From Gambelia wislizenii (taxonomy: Eukaryota; Chordata; Lepidosauria; Squamata; Crotaphytidae), in assembly GCA_030847615.1 (NCBI GenBank), contig JAUMIR010000001.1:260151187-260215186 (forward strand): a stretch of 64,000 bases of DNA. Reading direction: 5' to 3'. Position numbers and translations under genes: made by a program. Below the pieces are notes generated by a model. The model was given only the letters and a program-made list of their open reading frames with translations, had not been told where the DNA came from and did not search any database. Below are positions 55,206 to 64,000 of this stretch, in pieces. Position 1 is the first letter of the stretch; each line of letters begins with the position of its first letter.

Positions 55206-55621
55206 AGTGAAAAATGTCATGGGAATATTGCCTGAGCCATGTGATAATAACCCCAAGCCAAGTAGTCAGCTGAAACATTACTTCAGAGGAAGAGAGCAGG
55301 AGGTACGATTGTGTTATTTAAACTGTATATTAGGAAGTCTGTTTTATACAGTTACTCTGACAGATGGTTTAAACATAGCACCTTTCACGCAAATATTTTA
55401 ATTCAGCCTAAGAATAACTTCGCTTGTCCAAAGCTTTGGAAACACTAGTGTTAGTGCTAACATGTTAGAAAAAAATCATTAAAGCAAATAAATCAATTAG
55501 CATTAAAACATTTTTTTAAAAAATCTTAATAAAATTAGTTAATCAATTAATTCATTGAATCTCAAAGTTAATTTTTAAAAAATCATTAGCATGTCGAGAC
55601 AAATTAAATTAGTGAGAACTA

Positions 55622-56253
55622 GGGCTTGTCTATACGAAGCAATGTAATGTGGATCGATGCGCACTAACGCCAATTTGCAGAAGCTGTCATTTGTCTCCAT
55701 GATTTCCCCCCCAAGATCACAGGCATGTAAAGCCATACACATTTGTTGTTCAAATGGGCATGCCTGCAAATTGAGATGACGGGCACAAGTGAATTACTCG
55801 TGTTTTTATTGTCACCAGTTGCCACTGCTGAACAGTGTTTTTAAAGGCAAATCCAAGGTGCAGAAGTGTGATCTTCTGCTTAAAATAAACAGGAAAAAAA
55901 GGGAGGAGGCTGTTTAGTCATCTCAGCGCACAATCGCTACAGCAAAAATCCAACATGATAGTTCGAGGCATTTGCCTTGCCAGCAAGCTCTGCCCCCTGC
56001 GCACGTCAGACCAATCAGCTTTCCACTTCCACTCTTATCAGGAATGTGCAGCAAAGCATATTGGTTGTCTCAACAAGCAGGAATGCACATTTCCTTTGGA
56101 TTTTTTTTTTAAGGGAAAAGCCACAAAAGCTTTTCCCATGGAGTATTTGGAGTACCCCCTCCTTCCGAATACAGCGAAATGATGTGGGATCCCATTGGGA
56201 CAAAAGGTATTCTCAAATTCTATGAGGTGTATTTTCACCATATAGACAAGCCC
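55622..56253. mobile_element. MITE family B, full-length copy
   Basis: 632 bp with perfect 13-bp terminal repeats GGGCTTGTCTATA and TATAGACAAGCCC. It holds the family's internal marks GACCAATCAGCTTTCCACTT and GGGAAAAGCCACAAAAGCTT. No transposase is encoded. It is the best reference for the family. Confidence 0.85.
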
Positions 56254-57507
56254 CTACTAATCACAACTCAAAAACCAGTCATTGTAACTCAAAAAGTAAT
56301 GTCATTGAGATATAACAGTTAAAGTACTGTAACTTTTTAGAAAATAATTGTTGAAAATTTTAACAAATTAGGAATAACAAATTAAATTTTGATGCATTAG
56401 TTCCAACCTCTGTCATATCATGACAATGTATCTAGATTTTGTTGGCAAAAATGACCCTCTACCAGATAACAAATGGCTGTTCACTAGAGTGATGTAACTT
56501 CTACATCTTTTCTTGTTGTTTTCATAGCATCTGCTTTAGTCTGTTAATTTTTACCTATGGTTGCTTTAACTGTTATAAGCTGCCCTGAGTCCCGAACTAG
56601 GAAAAAGGCAGATATAAACAAATCATCATCACCATCACCATCTTCTGCTCAGAGGTATGTTATTGATGTACATGGAGGCTCCATTTTGTGGTTCATTAGG
56701 AACACCCATGAAGAAGTGCTAAAACTTTTCATGGCTTAAACTTTCTAGAAACATGTGCCAACATTTGGGGGTACTTTTGTTTACCAGCCCTCTTTTTTAT
56801 ATGAGGGCCTTATAAGTAAGGAGAGGGAAGAGTTTAGATGTTAATCTGCTACTTTATTGGTATTCAGTTACACTTATTTATTGGAGGTGTCTCCTGACAA
56901 CATATTTATTGCAATAAAGCATTTAAACCCATGTTTCCAGATGCAAACTTATATTTGAGGATTTAAGACATGGTTGCACTAAGCAAATTCACCCATTCTT
57001 CTTAATCTACCTTATTCAAGTCGCTGTATCCTGTTCCCATTATATGCATATAGGTTGCATTGGAACACACGTATAATTGAACAATGGATCATCTGTGTTG
57101 GGACTGGGCAAGTGTCCTTCAGGGACTATGCAAACTGACACAAATGCCAAACAACAAGAAAACCCCAGAAATTGCTGGAAGTATAATTCTGTTTTTGAAA
57201 AATGGGGTTTAAAAAATGTTAAACAATACATAGAGGCCCCTCCAACCTATTTTGAAAGGTGACTCACCACTTCCGGAGGCTTTCACAAGAATTGATTAAC
57301 ACCTTTTTGCTAGAGGGAGTCTGGATGAGTCAGTGAGGCTCCTTGAAGCCCAAGGGCTGTACTTTATTCATCCTAGTCTATGTGATAGACTTGTGGGTGT
57401 TATTGAACGAAGTTGATTGAACCGTGTAAGGTTTGCAAGACATACAACTATCTCATTTCCTATCTAAATAAAGAGATGGGATGGCTAGGTATTCTATTTA
57501 CGGAGAT

Positions 57508-58664
57508 CGGTCTTCTCTCACACACACACTGCACAACTATAGCACTGTGATTCTGCTTTAACTGCCATGGGTGCATCCTATGGAATTGTGGGATTGGTGG
57601 TTAAGGAGCAATTTGGCTGAGTATTCTAAAGGCCCCTCCCCCTATGTTATCCAAATTACATGGGGTCCGTGGAACCCACTCGTGACCTTTGAATTATGAT
57701 ATTAAATTGGGGAATTTTAATTAGCTCAAAGATATGGCTGCGAGAGAGCAAGTAACTTACGGGACCTTTGCACCAGTATATACCACTACTTACTGAAGAG
57801 ACTCCAAGCCAACATTAAATAAAAATGGTTTTTATTAGAAAATAATCACGGAGACATTCACACGTGCACTCATGTTCACAAGCAATCATACAAGGGTAAT
57901 GACAAATTAGGAGGAAATATTTGGACAGAAGAATAGATTTGGAGAATGGGCTATAATTACCTGCCTGGAGAGCAAAGATTTGTACAGCGAAGAAAGGCTC
58001 AGACTTGGAATTGAGGGTTGCACATCAGTCAGGCAGAATGATGGTGAGGGGGGAACCGTATGCACATGGCTATGCTTTTAGGGTAATATTTATACCCAAT
58101 ATTGTATTCTAAAGGGATGTTTTGGGTGTAAAACAATTCTTGGGTGAGTTCCCCACAGTTAGACAAACTCCAGCTTTGTTGATTGCCGCTAATGATAAAA
58201 TCTTTAAGGTTGATGGGTTTATGGCCTCCTCAGTGTTGTGGGTGGGAAAAGGTGTGAAGGAAAGACATTTACTGGGTTAAGTGGGGATAATAGGTCTTCC
58301 GGTCACTGTTTGCTTTTGGAGTATGACTCACTGCCAGGTGCGTCCAGGAGAGATTAGTCCATTCCTCCCTATTGACTGTCTAAGGGGGGCTTCACTTAAT
58401 CACATCCTGGGTATGTTTGATTCTGGGGAATTTCCAAGACACCTTTGTAGGCCCTAGTGACCTCCATTAGCCCCTATGTTTGGGCTGCCCTGGTCTACTT
58501 GAAACCACGTAAAGTGTCTGGTAAGCTGAATCATGAATTATTGGAGGCAGGGGGTTGTAGGGCCAGGTAACACCTAAACTGCACATCCCAGGATTCCGTA
58601 GGATGGAACCACGGCAATTAAAATGGAATCATTGGACTATGACTGTGTAGTGTGAAAGTGACCC
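57508..58664. mobile_element. MITE family A interrupted by a solo LTR
   Basis: The left half (57508-57644: TTCTGCTTTAACTGCCATGG, GGAATTGTGGGATTGGTGG) and right half (58573-58664: CATCCCAGGATTCCGTAGG, GTGTAGTGTGAAAGTGACCC) are one MITE split by the LTR. Confidence 0.75.
57645..58572 (-). mobile_element. Solo LTR with 4-bp target-site duplication
   Basis: 928 bp starting TGTTATCC and ending GGTAACA, flanked on both sides by CCTA (57641-57644 and 58573-58576). On the minus strand a TATAAA-like box (complement near 58089) and an AATAAA (complement of 57831-57836) are spaced as in an LTR. No gag, pol or env is present. It is the remnant of an LTR retrotransposon or endogenous retrovirus after recombination between its two LTRs. 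Confidence 0.85.
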
Positions 58665-59247
58665 ATGTATGTTTGAAAAATATATCTGGGGAAGAGGGAG
58701 CAAGGGCCTTGAAGTTGCCCATTAACAGCAGCAGACTATTGGTCACTGGTCAGAATTAGGGATGAACAAATTGTAGCAATTTTGGTTTCCATTTCTCATT
58801 GTTCAGATGTTAAGTTTGGCTTGTCTTAAACTTTTGAGAATTTTTCTACCCAAAATTTATTTCATTCTAAACTCTGAGAAATGCTATTATATTTATGTGA
58901 AAATGTATACAGACTTTCATGCACATTTTATTTAATGCAAGCATTTTTGTGTGCAATTTTGTCCACTATACATAGTTTTGCAAACTGTTTTCCTAATACA
59001 ATGCAATTTAACCCTCATCCAACAGACAGGGCATTTTAGTTCTTCAGAATCACTCTCTCCCCCTCCCCAGAATTCACACAGAACTACACCAGCAAGGTGG
59101 AGATTTTACAACATTGTCACCCAAAGAGTTTTTTTTAAAAAATAGGTTACATTTTAAAAGTATGATCATAAAGAAATTATAGAGAAAGAGAGAGAGAAAG
59201 AAAGAGAAGTACAGTACATAGAATGGATATGAAAAAGGGAAGGCCTA

Positions 59248-60500
59248 TGTTGTGATCCTTCAAGTCATTTCTGACTTACATCTGTCTATTAAATAATGAG
59301 ACTGATACAATACCCTGTCTTTATTTATATGTATTAAATTCTAATGCTTGTCCCCTTCAATATACTCCCTGATCACACTCACATACTGATGCAGTCTTGT
59401 TTTCCACTGGTCGAAGGCATGGAGCAGATCAGTTTCAACACATCTGCCATTTTCTTTATTGCATCAAACTCAAAACGTGTTCCTTTAAGCACCAATTTCC
59501 CTTTAGGGAAAAGAAAAAATTCACATGGTGCCAAATCTGGCGTATATGGAGGATGTTCAAGTGTAGTAATGTATTTACCAGCCAAAACAGAGAGTGCTGT
59601 GTGAGCAGGTGCATTGTCTTGATGAAGAATGAAACCATAGTCCCACAGTTCTGGCCTTTTTTTCCTGACTCTTTCTCTCACCTTTGTCAAAACTTCTTTA
59701 TAATAACGTCAGTTCTCTGTTCTACCTTCTGGAATCCATTCTGCCAAAATTACACCCTTGATGTAAAAACAGCAACAACAACAATGAGCATGGCTTTGAA
59801 TGTGGACTTGCCTTGACTTGCTTCAGCTATCATTCGGACACTGAATCGAAGGTCTTCTCAAACAATCTGGCTGATGTTTTTCTACAGTTTCTTCGATTCT
59901 TGAAGTGGAAGGTTATCCAGGGCATCCCACATACTCACATCCTTCTCTGAATCTTTTATGCCACTTAAACACACATGCACAAGACATGCAGTCTTCCCTG
60001 TAGGCCTCAGTAAGCATTTTAAAAGATTCCATTGGTGTTTTCAATTTTACTAAAAATGTCAAATTTACACATTGCTCAACTTTTAAACTTAGCATTTTTC
60101 CAGCATACAACAGACAACACAGCTGCTTTAAATGACGACTGGCGATTAACTGAATGGCCGAAAGTGTTGATGTTTGCCATGCAGGTTCAGACAGGTTCAA
60201 GGTCACCACTCAAGCATTCACAAGCAGTTCTCCCTGAATTGTCTGAAAGGTAGAAACACAGTCCCATTATTTCATAGACAGACTTCATATGGTGACCCTA
60301 AGGCAAACCTATCACAGGGTTTTTCTGGAAAGATTTGTTCGGGGTGGGGGGATGTCTGCCATTGCCTTCCTCTGAGGCTGAGAAAATGTGACTTGCCCAA
60401 GGTCACCCAGTGAGGTTCCACAGCCAAGCAGGAATTCGAATCCTGGTCTCCAGAGTCCTACTTCAGCACTGAAACCACTACACCATACTGGCTCTCAGTA
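59248..60500 (-). mobile_element. tRNA-derived SINE split by a mariner
   Basis: The SINE tail (59248-59278, CCTTCAAGTCATTTCTGACT TA) and body (60288-60500, TATGGTGACCCTAAGGCAAA to CTACACCATACTGGCTCTC) join cleanly once the mariner and one TA are removed. The B-box complement is GGAATTCGAATCCTGGTCTC. Confidence 0.88.
59279..60287 (-). pseudogene. Dead mariner transposon nested in a SINE
   Basis: About 1.0 kb with inverted ends TCTGTCTATTAAATAATGAG (59281) and the complement of CATTATTTCATAGACAGA (ending 60282), flanked by TA. Minus-strand frames encode mariner transposase pieces. The N-terminal helix-turn-helix region is at 59913-60209 (FKWHKRFREG). The catalytic C-terminus is at 59379-59690 (HQDNAPAHTA, HPPYTPDLAPCEFFLFP). 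The third catalytic aspartate is a glutamate, the spacing is about three residues short, and frames are broken. It is therefore inactive. Confidence 0.9.
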
Positions 60501-62170
60501 AGGTATATATATTGATATAAGCTGATCAGATTTCCAAAAATACCTTTTTGTTAAAGCTCTCACCTATAAAATACATATCCGTATGTAGCTAAAGCAGTAA
60601 GAGCTTTGATCACTGAATGATAGGTGATGAAACACTACCTTTTCAGCATTGGAATATTGCAACAGTAGAAGTGTGCAGGATCCAACCATGTTGACCGTCA
60701 GCTAAATTCCACATCACATCACACAAAGAACCCGTCCTCCTAGAAAGTAGCCATCTGCCATATACAGTTATTTTTACAGATACAACAGAATTTTGAAGAT
60801 TCAGAAACTGTTGATTACAATTTTTTGCAAAAGGATTGGGGGGGGGGGTAAAAGAAGAAAAGCTAGTCAAAACAAATGTTCCACCTCATGTGAACATGTG
60901 CGTTCTGCCTCTTGACTATTTAGGTATTGTGGAACATTCTTGATTGTGTACCACAAACACTCCTATGACCATGGGACCTTTTTATACATTCAAATTCCCA
61001 TGGGATCACAAAATACCCTAGATGAAGTCACTCTGTGCAAGTTTTTAAAATTTAGCCAGATGAATGTTAATGTTATTTTCCTATTTAATATGCATTTCTC
61101 ACTGAAGAACTACACTGAAAAAGTCAGAGAAGTAAAAGTTTTGAAAGATAGCTGAATACCAGCTGGTACATGCATTCAAGCCTGCAAAATCTGGCAAGTT
61201 TACTTTCAAGTGGGAACCAAACAGATTTCTGTCCCTTGTCAGAGTTATGTCTACAGATGCACTGTATTTCTATTTAAATAAAAGCAATTATTTCTACATT
61301 TGCATTTAGACGTATAAATGAGCATATGAAAAGTTTATGCACATATGTTCTGACTTTTGTAATTACATATTTCCTCGTTTTGAGCAATGCGTAGGTGGTC
61401 AGCCTAATTATAAATCTCAAGAGAGATCCAGAGGCTATTGGGGGAGGGGAAACTCCCCATTGATTTCAAGAAAGCTTTAAATACTCCATATCTGGAAACA
61501 TTCAATGATGGCACCATTAGATTAGGTACTGTCTATTCCTGTCCCAGTAGCAGATGTAGTTATGCAGAAGATCAGTGTAAAAGATGTATTTGCCATTAGT
61601 CATACACTGGTAAGGGTGATCATCTGAATGTCAGTAGCTGCAGTCATTTCTAATTATTTGATAGGGCTTGGGTTACAAAGCAGTTTGTAATGGGTGACAC
61701 ATTCTCTACTTAAGGCATTTTAAAAAAATGTTCTTCCAAAATGATACTACAGTAGATGCTAAAATGGAAGGCAATGTATTCTGGGAACTTGCTTGTGTAG
61801 GAACTAGCTATAAAAAGGCCAGCACAGTTTGTGACTCAGCAATCCCAATGTAGCTGCCCATGAGCCAGCCACATGTTGTAACCTTCCAGGGGTTGGATAA
61901 ACTTCATATGGTTGGTAGCCTGCATTTGGCTAGATGTGTCACAGTTTAGCCAGAGTCAGAATGATATGACTGGGACTATTTACTTCTGTCTACAGTGGTC
62001 ACTGTCTATTCTGTTACCATATCTAGATTTTGTTACTTCACATTATTTTGCCTTATTCTGATGGTCTATTGTCTTTTCCCTCTTTTTCTGTTACACTTCT
62101 CTCTAACGTGTACAGTTAGAGTCTGGCTGTTAACCCAAGGACATGTTGGTTGCAAAATCCAAATGATAAT
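60501..62170. other. Intergenic stretch without recognised feature
   Basis: AT-rich. I see no exon, RNA gene or repeat I can name. Confidence 0.55.
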
Positions 62171-62197
62171 TGTAACTAGTAGTCCTTGTATTGAAGG

Positions 62198-62198
<1 letters not shown>

Positions 62199-62251
<53 letters not shown>
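62199..62251 (+). repeat. (TC)n microsatellite at a LINE 3' end
   Basis: About 26 CT units adjoin the LINE fragment at 62252 at exactly the point where the other copy reads GCCAGAGATTGC. Confidence 0.9.
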
Positions 62252-62252
<1 letters not shown>

Positions 62253-62340
62253 CTTTTCTTCGCAAACGAAGATTCAGGAAGGACTCATCCCGCGCTTTCT
62301 GCAAGCGCGCTGATAACTGAAAAGGCCAGTCCTGAAATCC
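62252..62340 (-). mobile_element. LINE 3'-end fragment
   Basis: Reverse complement matches 11813-11901 of the LINE at 10985-12035. Shared parts include GCGCGCTTGCAGAAAGCGCG and CTTCGTTTGCGAAGAAAAGC. It holds only the region around the ORF2 stop. Confidence 0.85.
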
Positions 62341-63006
62341 ATACTCAGAGGTGTAGCTCTTATTTGCCCCTTTCAAATACGAATTCTACCCCCATGAAAT
62401 TTTCCTTCAGTCCCCAAAATTCTAGCATTGCAGGGAGTGAAGCACTGAAAATTGTTCACATCTAGAACTCATATTTTCTGCGTTCTCATTCCTTTCATAA
62501 CTTTGTCTGCCCCTTTTCTTTGGATGCCTGAACTGTATTTCTAAATGCTCAACTGAAGTTTGAAGTTACTGCAATGCTACAAATTTGGAGAGAGAAGGGA
62601 AATTGCATTTTGGAGAGGGGAAGAGTTCTTATTGGGTCCAATGCTCTCATTTTGTCCCCCATAGTTATACCCATGTGCCCCCCAAGTTATTGATTGGTAC
62701 CTCAAACCAGCAACGTTATTTTGGTAGAAAACCCCTGAATAACCTCTCCCTAGCCCTAGCAATAAAAATACAATCATAACAGATTATCACAATTTCATGA
62801 CACTCAAAGTCTGTGGCCTGAGGTGGCTAGTTTACACAGTCTTAAGGGAACTGACGGCACTAGGGGGTACAGAGAAGCTGAACCGCACCAGGTGACACCA
62901 TGAGGGAGAGGGGTAACACCACAGCCTAAAGGTAGGGCCAGCCTAGAACAACAACACAAAAGTAGAAAACTATTATAGCAAAAACTGGGTTAGAAATCTT
63001 GATGTT

Positions 63007-63236
63007 CAGTTGTCCCTCCATATTCATGGATTTGATATCCAAGGATTTGAGTATTCACAGCTTGAAAATATTCTTTAAAAAATAATAATCCAAAAAGCAA
63101 ACCTTGATTTTGCCATCTTATATAAGGGACACCATTTTGCTATGCCATTGCATGTAATGCGACTTGAGTATTCATGGATTTTCATATCAACTGGGGGTCC
63201 TGGAACCAAACCCCAGTGACTATGAAGGGACAACTG
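63007..63236. mobile_element. Tigger-like MITE
   Basis: 230 bp from CAGTTGTCCCTCCATATTC to GAAGGGACAACTG, followed by TA. It is in inverted orientation relative to 38384-38646: TTTGCCATCTTATATAAGGG and CTTGATTTTG match the complement there. Confidence 0.85.
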
Positions 63237-63597
63237 TACTAGTTTTTAGTTTACTTGCTAGTAGAAGGTTGTTTGCTGTTTGCTTGCTTGGCTTTGTGTT
63301 ATATGAGGGATCACTCCCTCATATAACCTTAACAGATCCATAATCTTAACTCTGAACTGGTATAGTCAATTTCACTACCTCACAATTCTATCACTCTGTC
63401 AGGTGGAATGGGCACTTCCATTCCATGACTTTTCTGACTCTGTCCTGACTAACATTAATCGCTGCCCCTCCCTTATCCAGATGGTTGTCTTATTAAACCA
63501 AACAGTACAACTACTCTGGGTAACAAGATACTCACTGGATATGTTTTTTAAAGTAGTGGGAACAATGTTCTTACAAGTTTTATGAGCATCAGGTGTA

Positions 63598-64000
63598 TAG
63601 AATCATAGAATTGTAGAGTTGGAAGAGACCACGAGAGCCATCCAGTCCAACTCCCTGCTATGCAGGAATACACAATCAAAGCATCCTTGACAGATGGCCA
63701 TCCAGCCTCTGTTTAAAGACCTCCAAGGAAGGAGACCCCACCACGCTCCGAGGGAGTGTGTTCCACTGCTGAACAGCTCTTACTGTCAAAAAGTCCCTCC
63801 TAATGTTGAGGTGGAATCTCTCTTCCTGGAGCTTGCATCCAGTGCTCCGTGTCCTAGTCTCTGGAGCAACAGAAAACAAGCTTGCTCCATCCTCAATGTG
63901 ACACCCCTTCAAATACTTAAACAGGGCTATCATATCGCCCCTTAACCGTCTTTTTTCCATGCTAAACATACCCAGCAACCTAAGTCTTTCCTCATAAGGC
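63598..64000 (-). mobile_element. CR1-type LINE copy (runs off the window)
   Basis: The + strand starts with TAGAATCATAGAATTGTAGA, the reversed CR1 end. The minus strand 63676-63978 encodes [20 protein letters not shown] and NTLPRSVVGSPSLEVF, the RT C-terminal region. The copy continues beyond 64000. Confidence 0.87.

Noticed and set aside
61995..62465. 156-codon frame with a poly(LS) run
   Set aside because: The run is the translation of a (TC)n microsatellite, and the rest covers a LINE fragment.

Overview
This is a piece of a vertebrate nuclear genome, very probably a squamate reptile. It has split exons with GT/AG introns, CR1-type LINE 3' ends, tRNA-derived SINEs of the ACA/Sauria type, a 5S-rRNA-derived SINE, many non-autonomous DNA transposons, and a full-length DIRS retrotransposon. 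There are no bacterial operons, tRNA genes or CRISPR arrays. Species cannot be fixed from the window alone.

The only host gene I can support is the 3' end of HECW2 (NEDL2), a HECT-type E3 ubiquitin ligase, on the + strand. Ten exons (5580-5700, 6685-6798, 19775-19927, 22535-22633, 24395-24524, 25883-26029, 27767-27881, 36592-36677, 40606-40718, 47385-47496) join in frame. They encode the last 396 residues: a pre-HECT segment and the whole HECT domain, with the catalytic cysteine codon at 47395-47397 and a TGA stop at 47494-47496. Bases 1-5579 are the intron before the first exon seen. The 3' UTR starts at 47497, and its end is not fixed. From about 49.2 kb onward the sequence is intergenic and repeat-rich.

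The highlight lies in the 8.7-kb HECW2 intron between 27882 and 36591. It holds a GC-rich, apparently intact DIRS-type tyrosine-recombinase retrotransposon (28625-34835), in the same orientation as HECW2. It has a 152-bp inverted terminal repeat, a gag-like ORF1 of 774 codons, a reverse transcriptase/RNase H ORF with a methyltransferase-like tail, a tyrosine recombinase ORF with all catalytic residues in place, and an internal complementary region. It is flanked by a perfect 64-bp direct repeat plus (TG)n, which is unexpected for a recombinase-integrated element.

The other introns and the 3' flank are layered repeats. They include minus-strand CR1 copies, a LINE ORF2 3' fragment, SINEs, several MITE families, two solo-LTR-like elements, foldback palindromes and microsatellites. 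Several nested insertions can be ordered in time from target-site duplications: a mariner in a SINE, a solo LTR in a MITE, a SINE in a MITE, and a Tigger-like MITE in an LTR.
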